From: Zoogloea sp.
GTDB taxonomy: Bacteria; Pseudomonadota; Gammaproteobacteria; Burkholderiales; Rhodocyclaceae
NCBI GenBank assembly: GCA_016703645.1
Contig: JADJBR010000007.1
Location: 1,696,501-1,760,500 of the forward strand
Length of the DNA: 64,000 nt
Direction of reading: 5' to 3'
Positions 18,650-27,699 of this stretch are shown piece after piece (the stretch's first letter is position 1; each line of letters starts with the position of its first letter). The notes beneath the pieces were generated by a model that had not been told where the DNA came from, searched no databases, and was given only the letters and a program-made list of their open reading frames with translations. Made by a program: the position numbers and the translations under genes.

Positions 18650-19249
18650 ATGGAGAAGCACTTCAGCATCATCGGCGGCTTCTTCCTGCGCACCGTGCTT
18701 CTGCTCATTCCCATGCTGGCCCTGTGGTACTGGGCGCGCGAATGGGTCGTTGCGCCTCCTGCCTGGCTTGCCGGAAAGGCTTTGCAGTTTCAGTTTCCAT
18801 CCTGGGTGCTGGGTATCGAAAGAGAAGGCCTTCACCATGTCCTGCTCACAAACCTTAAGGTCGTCACCCCAAACCGCCAGGTCGGCGAACTGACGCCCGA
18901 GATACGTGCACTGAGCTATTGCTATGGGTCGGCGCTCCTGCCCGCCTTGCTACTGGGCGGCCAAGCCCGCAAGCTGTGGTGGAAACTGCCCGCGGGCCTG
19001 GCCCTTCTGATTCCGTTCCAGGCCTGGAGCATCGCCTTTGCGTGGCTGCTGCAAGTCGCGGTCCAGGCCGGCCCCCAGGTTGCCAGTGAGGCGGGCTTCT
19101 CGGCCATGGGCATGAACCTCGTGGCGGCGGGATACCAGTTCGGCTACTTGATCTTTCCCGCCCTGGCCCCGGTGCTGGTCTGGCTGGCCCTCGACCGGAG
19201 ATTGATGGCAACGGTGCTGCTCGAGGGCAGCCTGTCGGGCAAACAGTGA
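18650..19249 (+). CDS. exosortase H-associated membrane protein
   Basis: The 199-residue protein has hydrophobic segments at about residues 10-28, 95-105, 112-135, 155-175 and 178-190, so it is a polytopic inner-membrane protein. It lies 5 bases after the (shifted) xrtH stop and just before an IPTL-CTERM remnant, which is where the XrtH-associated membrane protein is normally found. The frame is intact although its partner gene is broken. The ATG at 18650 fits better than the frame's ATG at 18632, which would overlap xrtH. The biochemical role is unknown. Confidence 0.72.
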   Translation: MEKHFSIIGGFFLRTVLLLIPMLALWYWAREWVVAPPAWLAGKALQFQFPSWVLGIEREGLHHVLLTNLKVVTPNRQVGELTPEIRALSYCYGSALLPALLLGGQARKLWWKLPAGLALLIPFQAWSIAFAWLLQVAVQAGPQVASEAGFSAMGMNLVAAGYQFGYLIFPALAPVLVWLALDRRLMATVLLEGSLSGKQ

Positions 19250-19288
19250 GCCCGCACCGCAAAATACCCAAATAAAATTTGATACAAG

Positions 19289-19885
19289 ATGTTAAGTCGG
19301 CTATGGATGTGCGGTTATCGCTTGCGCAGAATCTCAAATGAAAAAATGCTCAAAGCGGCGATTCTTGCCTCAGACGCCTCCGTTTCCATTCCGGCCCTTT
19401 CCGCCATCCAGACCCATAGCTTCACTGTCACCGGTACCGGTGGTGAAACCGGCAGCGGCACTCTGGATTGGGACGACACGGTCACCCCTCCGGGTGGTTC
19501 GCTCACGCTGGCCAATGCCACGTCCATCACCATCACCATCACCATCACCATCACCATCACCATCACCATCACCATCACCATCACCATCACCATCATCGGC
19601 GGTTTAGCCGGTGGGGGCTAGAGCTTTAACAAGGCTCAATGTACGCTTCTGGCAGCCAGTCCCACACCGAACTTTTCATCGGATCTAAACTTCTGGTGTA
19701 ACAACGGAACAACTTCATTTTTTAGGCTTCCCGCGAGCTACGGCGCAAGCACCCTCACTTGGGCGCCTGGCACCACCACTGCCACCACCACATCCGTCCC
19801 CACCCTCAACGAATGGGGCATGATCCTGCTGTCCGGCCTGATGGTTGCCAGCACCCTGGTCATGATGCGGCGCAAGCAGGGCTGA
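19289..19885 (+). pseudogene. IPTL-CTERM exported protein remnant, in-frame amber
   Basis: One reading frame runs from an ATG at 19289 to TGA at 19883-19885 and is interrupted only by TAG at 19619-19621. Before the TAG it encodes a low-complexity domain with an (Ile-Thr) run made by a hexanucleotide repeat. After it, 87 sense codons encode a Cys/Ser/Thr-rich segment, then VPTLNEWGMILLSGLMVAS and an RRK end: the IPTLxxWG sorting tag, hydrophobic helix and basic tail recognised by exosortase H. The N-terminus has no signal peptide, so the 5' end also seems lost. With xrtH broken just upstream, this is best read as a decaying sortase-substrate pair; stop-codon readthrough is the alternative. Confidence 0.8.
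19529..19594 (+). repeat. (ACCATC)11 microsatellite
   Basis: Eleven perfect ACCATC units (66 bases), preceded by one imperfect unit (TCCATC), encode alternating Thr-Ile. Because the unit is six bases, copy-number changes keep the frame and only alter the length of the Thr-Ile run. Confidence 0.97.
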
Positions 19886-19905
19886 TCCACACTAAAGCCC
19901 CGATG

Positions 19906-19934
19906 AATGCCCACTTCGGTGGGCATTTTTTTTT
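19906..19934 (+). terminator. terminator after the IPTL-CTERM remnant
   Basis: AATGCCCAC-TTCG-GTGGGCATT with a UUCG-type tetraloop is followed by a T run; it starts 21 bases after the stop codon. Confidence 0.92.
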
Positions 19935-20118
19935 CAGGCCCCTCGCAAGAACACGGCCGCAGAATGCCGCTCTGTCACCCTCACCCCGCCCGCCTTGCCC
20001 TTAGCCGCGGCAGCCCCCATAATTTTCGACAAAGGCGGGCTTTTTTTAGCACGGAACAAGGTGCCCCCTCGGCGTACCGGCCTATAAGATCCGCTGTGCA
20101 GCCCCACCCGACACCACG

Positions 20119-21207
20119 ATGACCCAGCGCGTGATTCCCCTGGCCGACGAGCGCCAACTCCGGCAACAGCCGGCGATCCCGGCCGAACTCAGCGCGGCCA
20201 CCGGCACGCTTCTGGACAGCCGGGGACGCCCCGTGCGGGATCTGCGGATCTCGGTGACCGATCGCTGCAACTTCCGTTGCGTGTACTGCATGCCCAAGTC
20301 GGTATTCGACAAGGACTATGCCTTCCTGCCCCGCCAGTCGCTATTGTCCTTCGAGGAAATCACCCGTTTGGCGAGGCTGTTCGCCGCCCACGGGGTCACC
20401 AAGATACGCCTGACGGGTGGCGAGCCCCTGCTGCGGCGCAATCTGGAGCAGCTGATCAGCCAATTGGGCACCATCCCGCAGATGGAGGTGACGCTCACGA
20501 CAAACGGCGTCCTGCTACCCAAAAAGGCAGGCATGCTGAAAGCAGCCGGATTACGACGCGTCACCGTCAGCCTGGATTCCCTGAACGACACGATCTTCCG
20601 TGCCATGAACGACATGGATGTGCCCGTCGCGGATGTTCTCAAAGGCATTGCGGCCGCCGAGGCGGCGGGGCTCGGACCCATCAAGATCAACATGGTGGTC
20701 AAGCGGGGCCTCAACGATCAGGAAATCCTGCCCATGGTCGAGCGCTTCCGGGGCACCGGCCATATCCTGCGCTTCATCGAATTCATGGACGTGGGGAGCT
20801 CCAACGGCTGGCGAATGGACGATGTAGTGCCCTCCGCCGAAGTGGTGCGACGCATCCACGAAAGACACGCCCTTGAGCCGATTGATCCCAACTACAGCGG
20901 AGAAGTGGCTGAGCGGTGGCGCTTCGCTGACGGCAGCGGCGAGATAGGCGTCATCTCGTCGGTCACCCAGGCCTTCTGTTCCACGTGCACGAGGGCCCGT
21001 CTTTCGACGGAGGGAAGCCTGTACACCTGCCTTTTCGCCCAAAGTGGCCACGACCTTCGCAGCCTGATGCGTGAGGGCCGCAGCGATGCCGAGATCTCGG
21101 CCGCCATCGGGCTCATCTGGCGCCAGCGCATCGACCGCTATTCCGAAATCCGCACAGCGGAGACAGCCGCCCTGCGCAAGATCGAAATGTCCTATATCGG
21201 CGGCTGA
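20119..21207 (+). CDS. moaA: GTP 3',8-cyclase (molybdenum cofactor step 1)
   Basis: MoaA is a radical-SAM enzyme that converts GTP to 3',8-cyclo-GTP with MoaC in molybdopterin synthesis. The 362-residue protein has the radical-SAM cluster motif CNFRCVYC (about residues 52-59), the GGEPLLRR loop, a second Fe-S cluster site near the C-terminus ([22 protein letters not shown]) and the C-terminal YIGG with the essential double glycine. About 40 residues precede the usual start region, so a later start is possible, though none of the downstream ATGs is better supported. No other moa genes are in the window. Confidence 0.95.
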   Translation: MTQRVIPLADERQLRQQPAIPAELSAATGTLLDSRGRPVRDLRISVTDRCNFRCVYCMPKSVFDKDYAFLPRQSLLSFEEITRLARLFAAHGVTKIRLTGGEPLLRRNLEQLISQLGTIPQMEVTLTTNGVLLPKKAGMLKAAGLRRVTVSLDSLNDTIFRAMNDMDVPVADVLKGIAAAEAAGLGPIKINMVVKRGLNDQEILPMVERFRGTGHILRFIEFMDVGSSNGWRMDDVVPSAEVVRRIHERHALEPIDPNYSGEVAERWRFADGSGEIGVISSVTQAFCSTCTRARLSTEGSLYTCLFAQSGHDLRSLMREGRSDAEISAAIGLIWRQRIDRYSEIRTAETAALRKIEMSYIGG

Positions 21208-21388
21208 TCTCGGCCCCCTCGTAGGCGCGGAGTGCCCGCCAACCTGTGACACGCTACCCATTTCGAGGGTGAATTTGTTGGTCGACCGCGTCAGCAGGTC
21301 GGATATGGTGCAAAATTTCGTGTTGCAGCGAATTATACAAAGCCATTAACTGGCCAAGCCGCCCCCCAACCTTAGCCAAGAGCGGACC

Positions 21389-22312
21389 ATGGACAACGAA
21401 GTTCCGGAAGGCACCAAGCAGATCATCGACGGGCGGGAACGGGTTTTTTACTCAGGATACTGGGTCAAGACCTACAAGGTTCCCGAAGACACCCTTCAGG
21501 CCAAGCGCAAATTGATCGGCGCACTGACCCGCCGGCTCTTCAATCATGTGGAACACGGCCTCAACATTCCCGGCAGCCGGCTCAATGAGGCACGAAAAAG
21601 CTACGAGGAAGAAGCCGATTCCGATCGTCGCCGTGTCAAGGGTGCCATGCTGGCAGGAGCCCTGTTCAACCGGGCCGCAGACATCTTCACCAAGCTCGTG
21701 GAGTTGCAGAGCGTGGGCATCGAGATCCAGTCCGACAATGCCCTGATGCGCGAATGCGGGCGTTGTCTGCAAGAAGCCCTGGGCCTGGGCCGCCTGGTGC
21801 TGCACCGTTCGGGTGAAGAAGGCATCGACGAACTGTGGGGCGAACCCTTCAAGGCTTTCTCAATCCCCCTCGAGGATTTCTACGAGAGTCGCTACGTCAA
21901 GATCGCCATGACACTACGCGACATTGATCTGCTGGCGGAGGCGATGGTCGAGACCTTCGAGCCCCTGCCCTGTTTCAAGGGTGTTGAGCCCCACGTCCAT
22001 GAGTTCGCCAACGCGGCCAAGATCAAGACCGAAACCCTGCGCACCGATCCGGACATCTTCGACATCTGGACCAGTTTCGTCACCGCTGCCGAGCGCATGT
22101 GCGGCCACTTCAACACCGACGCAATGCCGGTCAATCTTGAGGAGCAGCACCTCGTTGCCGACGGCCGCCTGCTCATCGAGCAGGGACGCGACCTGGTGAG
22201 CTACATCACCCGGGCACGCACCCCCATGCCAAAGAGTGCAACCGAGTACATCGCACGCTGCCGGGCCTACGCCGAACGCTGCGCCCGACGGGCAGCCCGT
22301 TCAGCCCTCTGA
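21389..22312 (+). CDS. unknown 307-aa protein upstream of ppk2
   Basis: I do not recognise a family. The 307-residue protein is soluble by sequence, rich in charged residues and predicted mostly helical, with paired Arg runs near the C-terminus (RCARRAARS). It starts at an ATG at 21389 after a roughly 180-base gap from moaA and is followed by ppk2 after 137 bases on the same strand, so the two may be co-transcribed. Codon use is like its neighbours. The Lys/Arg-rich N-terminal region and ppk2 neighbour allow, but do not show, a link to polyphosphate. Confidence 0.8.
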   Translation: MDNEVPEGTKQIIDGRERVFYSGYWVKTYKVPEDTLQAKRKLIGALTRRLFNHVEHGLNIPGSRLNEARKSYEEEADSDRRRVKGAMLAGALFNRAADIFTKLVELQSVGIEIQSDNALMRECGRCLQEALGLGRLVLHRSGEEGIDELWGEPFKAFSIPLEDFYESRYVKIAMTLRDIDLLAEAMVETFEPLPCFKGVEPHVHEFANAAKIKTETLRTDPDIFDIWTSFVTAAERMCGHFNTDAMPVNLEEQHLVADGRLLIEQGRDLVSYITRARTPMPKSATEYIARCRAYAERCARRAARSAL

Positions 22313-22449
22313 AAAACCATAACCGTTGCAGGGAATTGCCGCTTCCCAGAGAATGACGGATGAACACCTCATGCTCGCCAAAGCCGCTCTTCGATTTGCG
22401 GTGACGAGCCCCCGCCGACTGCAATCACCAAGAAAAAGGAAGAAAAGCC

Positions 22450-23607
22450 ATGAGCGCTAAACCGGATGCCGCCCCTCAACCCCCAGTCAAGGCGCCGCGC
22501 AAGCCGGCTGCCCGGCGCACCAGTTCGGGCGACACCGCACCGAAGGACTCGCCGGACGCCATTGAGAACTTCGAGGTCAACGAGGCCGTTGATGCGGCCC
22601 GGGATGCCAAGCTCTCCGCGGTCAGCGACATCGTCGCCACCCTGGCCCGTCACGACACCCACAGCATTGCCGAAACCCTGCAGGCCATCATGGCCGGCGC
22701 CTCACCCGACGACGCCAACATTCTGCGCAAGGCCCTGCTCGCCGAAGACGAAGCCGTCTACAAAAAGCTGCCCTCCCATCCCGATGATGAACTCGCCGAA
22801 GGCTGGCGGGAAGGCGCCTATCCTTACCGAAACCTGATGTCCCGCAAGGCCTATGAGAAGCAGAAGTACCGACTTCAGGTTGAACTGCTGAAGCTCCAGG
22901 CATGGGTCAAGGAAACCGGGCAACGGGTGGTCATCCTGTTCGAAGGTCGGGATGCTGCCGGCAAAGGCGGTACGATCAAGCGCTTCATGGAACACCTCAA
23001 CCCCCGGGGTGCCAAGGTGGTGGCCCTCGAAAAACCCACTGAAACTGAACGCGGCCAGTGGTACTTCCAGCGCTACGTGCAGCATCTGCCCACTGCTGGC
23101 GAGATCGCCCTGTTTGACCGCTCCTGGTACAACCGGGCGGGCGTGGAGCGGGTGATGGGCTTCTGCTCGCCGGACGAGTACCTTGAGTTCATGCGCCAGA
23201 CCCCCGAGTTTGAACGTCACCTCGTCCGCAGCGGTGTGCACATCATCAAGTTCTGGTTCTCCGTCAGCCGGGAAGAGCAGCGCCGTCGCTTCAAGGAACG
23301 CGAGGCCCATCCGCTCAAGCAATGGAAACTCAGCCCCATTGACCTTGCCTCCCTCGACAAGTGGGATGACTACACCAAGGCCAAGGAGGCAATGTTCTTT
23401 CACACCGACACGGCCGACGCCCCATGGACGGTGATCAAGTCGGACTGCAAGAAGCGGGCACGCCTGAACGCCCTCCGCTACATCCTCCACAAGCTCCCCT
23501 ACACGAACAAGGAGATTGAGCACATCGGCCCCCTGGACCCCTTGCTGGTCGGTCGCGCCCACGTGGTGTACGAACGTGGGGAGCACGCCGGCAGCCCCCT
23601 CTTGTAA
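22450..23607 (+). CDS. ppk2: polyphosphate kinase 2 family protein
   Basis: PPK2 enzymes transfer phosphate between polyphosphate and nucleotides. The 385-residue protein has Walker A FEGRDAAGKGGTIKRF (about residue 163), Walker B-like ALFDRSWYNRAGVERVMGF (about 218) and the SREEQRRRFKERE lid region, which define the single-domain PPK2 core (about 120-370). An Ala/Pro/Lys-rich N-terminal extension of about 100 residues is specific to this protein. Whether it prefers ADP or GDP cannot be told. AAGGAAG precedes the ATG. Confidence 0.94.
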   Translation: MSAKPDAAPQPPVKAPRKPAARRTSSGDTAPKDSPDAIENFEVNEAVDAARDAKLSAVSDIVATLARHDTHSIAETLQAIMAGASPDDANILRKALLAEDEAVYKKLPSHPDDELAEGWREGAYPYRNLMSRKAYEKQKYRLQVELLKLQAWVKETGQRVVILFEGRDAAGKGGTIKRFMEHLNPRGAKVVALEKPTETERGQWYFQRYVQHLPTAGEIALFDRSWYNRAGVERVMGFCSPDEYLEFMRQTPEFERHLVRSGVHIIKFWFSVSREEQRRRFKEREAHPLKQWKLSPIDLASLDKWDDYTKAKEAMFFHTDTADAPWTVIKSDCKKRARLNALRYILHKLPYTNKEIEHIGPLDPLLVGRAHVVYERGEHAGSPLL

Positions 23608-23776
23608 CTCCTCAAGCCCCTCCGGCGTGCCGCCCACGGCCCGGGGGGCACTGGCGCCGCCACGGATCCTCCGGGCGGCGCAGGGACTCCCGGCTCCGGA
23701 TGCGGTTCTCGCTCACACGTCCCCTTTCCGGCTCCGCCACTACGCCAATCCGTAGCGAACAGTTAAACTGCGGCGC

Positions 23777-25567
23777 GTGAACGCCCAGCCCTCCACCTAC
23801 GCCCTTTTCGACAACAATCTCGACGCCCCCGATACACGCGGAACCTGGTTCCTCACCGAACTGAGGGAGAGCGTCGTCTGCCGACACACCGATGACTGGC
23901 AGGCCACCCTGCTGCGCCTCGAAGAGGCCGCCCGCAACGGCGCCTGGGTAGCCCTTGCGGCCACCTACGAACTCGGTTACCTGATCGAACCCCGCCTGCA
24001 GCCCCTGCTCCCCCCCACCAACGGTTCGCCCCTACTCACGGGCTGGATCTTCGAGCGAGGCGAGTGGCTCAGTGACGATGCCTGCGATGCCTGGCTTACC
24101 GCCCGCGCGACAACGGTAGCTGGCGGCACCAGCCAACTGGAAGCACACATCCTTGAGAACGAGTATCTGGCCTGCATTTCGCGGGTTCGCAAATACATCG
24201 AAGAGGGTGACTGCTACCAGGTCAACTTCACCTTTCCCTTGTCGGGTCGCACGTTTGGCGATCCCGCCAGTCTTTACCGGGCGCTCCGCCGAGCCCAACC
24301 GGTACGCTACGGTGCGTTCATCAGCCATCCCGGCGGCGTCATCCTGTCGCGATCGCCCGAACTCTTCCTGGAGCGCCGAGGAAACACCCTGAGCAGCCAG
24401 CCCATGAAGGGCACAGCACCGCGTCACGTCACGCCTGACGTCCTCGCGGATTCGGCGAAGGACCGGGCCGAAAACGTCATGATCGTGGACCTGATTCGCA
24501 ATGACATGGGGCGCCTGGCACCGCCGGGTGGCGTTCGCGTCGAGGATCTCTTCCGCGTCGATCCCTACCCGACCGTCTGGCAGATGACATCGCGGGTCAT
24601 TGCGGAACCGGTCACGGCGAGCCTCGACAAAATCTTCGCCGCCCTTTTCCCGTGTGGTTCGATCACCGGCGCACCGAAGATCCGTGCCATGGAGATCATC
24701 CGAGAACTGGAACCGGAGCCCCGCGGCCTGTACTGCGGCGCCCTCGGGTGGATACGCCCGGGGGGTGATTTCCGCTTCAGTGTGCCGATTCGCACCCTGC
24801 TGGTGGACCCGTCCGGTCAGGCCCGTCTGAACGTCGGCAGTGGCGTGGTCCATGACTCCCTCCCCGCCGCGGAATGGACCGAATGCCATCTGAAGTCGCG
24901 TTTTCTGACCGAACTACCGAAAGGGCTTCGCCTCATCGAAACCCTTCGCTACACACCTGGAGATGCGTCCTTCCCCTTCCTGCCCGAACACCTGGCGCGA
25001 ATCACGGCGTCTGCACGGACTTTCGGATTCCCCTTTGATGAACCCCGATTTCTCGAGCTGCTCGGCGGCGTCGTCGCCGACAAAGCTTCGCGCGTTCGTG
25101 TCACCCTGGGGCAGGCGGGTGACTTCACACTGGAGACCACCCCCCTGGAGCAGGGCGCACCGGGCTCCGATCCGACCATCGTGCTGTCCCCCCTGCTCAC
25201 CCACAGCGGTGAGTCTCTCTTTCGGCACAAGACCACCGCCCGCACACTCTACGATGCCGAACTTGCGCGCGTCACCGCACTGGGGCACTTCGACGCCCTG
25301 TTCATGAATGAAAAGGGCGAACTCACGGAAGGCGCACGAAGCAATCTCTTCGTGGAAAAGGAGGGTGTATTGCTGACGCCCCCGCTTGAGGCGGGTCTGC
25401 TCAACGGCGTGCTGCGCCAGCGTCTGCTCAAGGAAGGCAAAGCGATGGAGGCCCGCCTGGGCATGGAAGACCTCCTGCAGGCTGACGCCCTGTTCATGGG
25501 CAACGGCCTGAGGAGCCTGATCCGCGTACGGTTTGAGACCGCGGAACAGGCCACCCCGCCGACCTGA
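23777..25567 (+). CDS. pabB: aminodeoxychorismate synthase component I fused to class IV aminotransferase (PabB-PabC)
   Basis: This 596-residue bifunctional protein should make 4-aminobenzoate for folate. Residues about 1-375 are chorismate-binding: SRSPELFLER, QPMKGTAPRHV (the Lys of PabB), DLIRNDMGRLA and FPCGSITGAPKIRAMEII. Residues about 390-590 are a PLP class IV lyase-like domain with the PLP lysine in FRHKTTARTLYD, LFMNEKGELTEGARSNLF and GLLNGVLRQRLL, as in 4-amino-4-deoxychorismate lyase. The GTG at 23777 is the start, as no ATG lies near and the N-terminus matches the family. The glutaminase subunit (pabA) is not in the window. Confidence 0.93.
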   Translation: MNAQPSTYALFDNNLDAPDTRGTWFLTELRESVVCRHTDDWQATLLRLEEAARNGAWVALAATYELGYLIEPRLQPLLPPTNGSPLLTGWIFERGEWLSDDACDAWLTARATTVAGGTSQLEAHILENEYLACISRVRKYIEEGDCYQVNFTFPLSGRTFGDPASLYRALRRAQPVRYGAFISHPGGVILSRSPELFLERRGNTLSSQPMKGTAPRHVTPDVLADSAKDRAENVMIVDLIRNDMGRLAPPGGVRVEDLFRVDPYPTVWQMTSRVIAEPVTASLDKIFAALFPCGSITGAPKIRAMEIIRELEPEPRGLYCGALGWIRPGGDFRFSVPIRTLLVDPSGQARLNVGSGVVHDSLPAAEWTECHLKSRFLTELPKGLRLIETLRYTPGDASFPFLPEHLARITASARTFGFPFDEPRFLELLGGVVADKASRVRVTLGQAGDFTLETTPLEQGAPGSDPTIVLSPLLTHSGESLFRHKTTARTLYDAELARVTALGHFDALFMNEKGELTEGARSNLFVEKEGVLLTPPLEAGLLNGVLRQRLLKEGKAMEARLGMEDLLQADALFMGNGLRSLIRVRFETAEQATPPT

Positions 25568-25578
25568 ACGATCCGGCC

Positions 25579-26217
25579 TTACTTGGCGCCTTTGCCCTTG
25601 GGCACCACGACCAGACGCTCGACGAGCGTCCTGATACCGGTCACGTCCTCTTTCAGCAGGAGCTGGACGCCGGCTCGCAACAGCTCAGACTTGGTGCAGA
25701 TCCGTCCGGCCTTGGCCAAGGTCTCACGTAGCTGCTTGAGTTGGGCATGCTCGCTTTTCGGCATCGAAAAGGAATCCCTCACCACCTTCTCACGGCTGGC
25801 CTTCACCGGCTTGTCAGCCTTCACGGCCTTCTCTGCCTTGACGGGTTTATCCGCTTTCTCGAGCTTGACGCTCTTCGGCGACTTCTCGACCTTGACCGCC
25901 GACGCAGGCTTGGGCGCAACCGCCTTGCTGCGCGCAGGAGGCGTGGCGGCGGCCTTCTTGACGGCCGGGGCAGTCACTTTCTCAGCGCCCCCGGCAGGCT
26001 TGGACTCGGCAGCCGGCTTCGCAGGTGTCTGCGCGGCGACAGCAGCAGGCTCGGCAGTGATGGACGGCGCAATCGCCTCAACCGCCACCGGGTCAGCGGG
26101 TGCCGGGGTCGGGGCGCCCGCGGCGTCCTGAACCGGATCGGGCAAACGAGCCTCAAGGGCTTCGTTTTCTTTCTGCAGCGTGGAACGCAGGGCAGACTTG
26201 GTCTTGGTGTTCATCAT
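25579..26217 (-). CDS. Ala/Lys/Pro-rich protein with ribbon-helix-helix-like C-terminus, ParA partner
   Basis: The 212-residue protein has a disordered N-terminal region (about 25-135) of Ala, Pro and repeated Lys-Val-Glu/Asp-Lys units, very basic towards the end, then a compact C-terminal part (about 140-205). There VRDSFSMPKSEHAQLKQLRETL and CTKSELLRAGVQLL read as one strand and two helices, like ribbon-helix-helix DNA-binding domains. Its ATG overlaps the stop of the parA-like gene by four bases, so the two are translated together. That pairing is how partition or cargo-positioning adaptors are encoded. The fold and role are inferred. Confidence 0.72.
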   Translation of the reverse strand: MMNTKTKSALRSTLQKENEALEARLPDPVQDAAGAPTPAPADPVAVEAIAPSITAEPAAVAAQTPAKPAAESKPAGGAEKVTAPAVKKAAATPPARSKAVAPKPASAVKVEKSPKSVKLEKADKPVKAEKAVKADKPVKASREKVVRDSFSMPKSEHAQLKQLRETLAKAGRICTKSELLRAGVQLLLKEDVTGIRTLVERLVVVPKGKGAK

Positions 26218-26876
26218 TTCTCTCCTGTCAGTTTCAGTACTTCAACAACCAGTTTGTCCACTTCCCGGGCGGCATCCGCCCCTCCGCGGCCCAGTTGGTA
26301 AACGGTCCCACCGATGACGGCACTCTGGGCGAAGGCATTTCGTTGGGACAGGGCAGCCCCCAGGACGGGCAAGGAAAAATCTCGCATCACCTCGAGAACA
26401 TCCCAGGCCAGATTCGTCCGTACCACACGGTTCGGCACCAGCGCGGCGCGCAGCCCCTTGCGGCTGGCCTGAACCTGAAGGATCAGGCGCTCAACGCCTT
26501 TCGTCGACCACAGGTCCGCCGGGCTGGGCACCACGGGCACCAAAGCCACGTCGGCCTCCTGCAAGGCGGCAACGGTAGCCGGGTGCTCGATGGAAGGCGG
26601 GCAGTCGAGCAGCACAATGCCACCTTCCCGGACGATCTTCCGCAAGCATGCGCCGAGCCCATCGACGGCCGTACCGAGCTGGATCACCGTTGCCGGGAAG
26701 GGCGTGCCCTCTGGCGCCGCATGGGACCACCGCAAGGCTGTCTCCTGCGGATCGAGATCGATCACAACCACCCTCAGCCCCTTGCGGACCAGGCCGCCAG
26801 CCAGTTGCATGGTCAGTGTGGACTTCCCGGCACCGCCCTTCTGGGACAGCACAGTCACAACCTTGGCTCTTCCCAC
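26214..26876 (-). CDS. orphan ParA-family ATPase
   Basis: ParA-type ATPases form dynamic gradients on the nucleoid to position DNA or protein cargo. The 220-residue protein has the deviant Walker A VLSQKGGAGKSTLTMQLA (signature Lys in KGGAGKS), switch I DLDPQETALRW and switch II-like LLDCPPS. It is short, lacking an N-terminal DNA-binding domain, like plasmid type Ib or cargo-positioning ParAs. The start is the GTG at 26876, with GGAGG five bases upstream. The only neighbour that could be a ParB is the RHH-like gene behind it, so this is not the chromosome's main parAB. Confidence 0.9.
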   Translation of the reverse strand: MGRAKVVTVLSQKGGAGKSTLTMQLAGGLVRKGLRVVVIDLDPQETALRWSHAAPEGTPFPATVIQLGTAVDGLGACLRKIVREGGIVLLDCPPSIEHPATVAALQEADVALVPVVPSPADLWSTKGVERLILQVQASRKGLRAALVPNRVVRTNLAWDVLEVMRDFSLPVLGAALSQRNAFAQSAVIGGTVYQLGRGGADAAREVDKLVVEVLKLTGEK

Positions 26877-26891
26877 AACGCCTCCAATAGG

Positions 26892-26926
26892 TAATACCGT
26901 ATTATTTTACTAAAACCAGAGCGCAA
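26892..26926 (-). promoter_or_regulatory. parA-like promoter with palindromic candidate operator
   Basis: A perfect palindrome TAATAC-C-GTATTA (26892-26904) lies 15 bases upstream of the GTG start. On the minus strand TTGCGC (26926-26921), a 16-base spacer and TAATAC (26904-26899) form a promoter whose -10 box is one arm of the palindrome, so a bound protein would block it. Confidence 0.6.
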
Positions 26927-27030
26927 CACAAGCTATCGCAAGGGGCTGGACGGATAGCGGACAGCACGGAGACGAAAATACAGGTGAAACACAAGACATG
27001 GGGAGAGCCTGACCTTGCCACCCAGATAGC

Positions 27031-27060
27031 AAAACGCCCCGGCGAGAGGCCGAGGCGCAA
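27031..27060 (-). terminator. terminator of the 138-aa gene
   Basis: CGCCCCGGC and GCCGAGGCG pair around GAGAG, and on the minus strand the stem is followed by GTTTTGC. It lies about 30 bases after the stop at 27088. Confidence 0.65.
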
Positions 27061-27087
27061 GGAAGAACCAAAACCAGTGAAGCGAGC

Positions 27088-27504
27088 TCAACGCATGAAA
27101 TCGCTACCGAAGGTGGCTCGCCGGGGACGCGACTGAATGACGATTCGCCTTGGTCCTGAGGGAGCAGGACGTAGATTGCTGCCGTCACACTCCCTGAGGC
27201 CGCGATTTCCAAGACGGAGGCATTGGACTTTTTCACAACCGCAATCTGCCGACATATCTGCCGGCTCACCCTCTTCCATGTGATCTATCCGCAGCAGTTC
27301 GAGAAAGCGAACGGCCGAGTCCCGACAACCAAAAACAGTGAGCCTGCCATCATTGGCGCAAAGCCATCGGTCATCCACGGTGATACCCACACAGCATTCC
27401 CGCCCGCCGTTCAGTGCATGCAGACGCACCTGGGTTTGCCCCAGGCGCCAGAGCGGTGCAACAGCGAGTTCAAGCCAGGTCGCATTGCGTCCCTTGAGTT
27501 CCAT
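27088..27504 (-). CDS. unknown 138-aa protein
   Basis: I do not recognise a family. A very good ribosome site (GGAGGGG) precedes the ATG at 27504, and a hairpin follows the stop, which supports a real gene. The first 75 residues look folded (alternating hydrophobic strands, RLHALNGGRECCVGITVDDRW), and the last 50 are basic and Pro/Arg-rich. It contains seven cysteines, five of them between residues about 37 and 95. It is preceded by the metY upstream region (divergent) and followed by the ParA-like operon. Confidence 0.65.
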   Translation of the reverse strand: MELKGRNATWLELAVAPLWRLGQTQVRLHALNGGRECCVGITVDDRWLCANDGRLTVFGCRDSAVRFLELLRIDHMEEGEPADMSADCGCEKVQCLRLGNRGLRECDGSNLRPAPSGPRRIVIQSRPRRATFGSDFMR

Positions 27505-27699
27505 TTGTCCCCTCCATTATTTTTTTGACGTGTCTGCAGGAAGCAGCATAATCCGGGCATTTTCCGCGACACTTTGAGTATTATCGACCAATAAACCCAC
27601 GATTGGGAGAGGGCGATTCCCGGAATCAGATCAGGGAAAACCCGGACGTAAAGCACCTTCCCATCGGCCCGAACGGATTTCAACCGGAGAAAAACACCA

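Noticed and set aside
19529-19594. A repeat array that could suggest a CRISPR
   Set aside because: It is a 6-base tandem microsatellite without spacers or cas genes.
20000-20118. A molybdenum-cofactor riboswitch upstream of moaA
   Set aside because: The interval is too short and lacks the expected conserved helices.
27505-27699. A possible SAM riboswitch upstream of metY
   Set aside because: I could not match the stems or conserved cores of SAM-I, SAM-II or SAH riboswitches; there are only AT-rich and purine-rich stretches.
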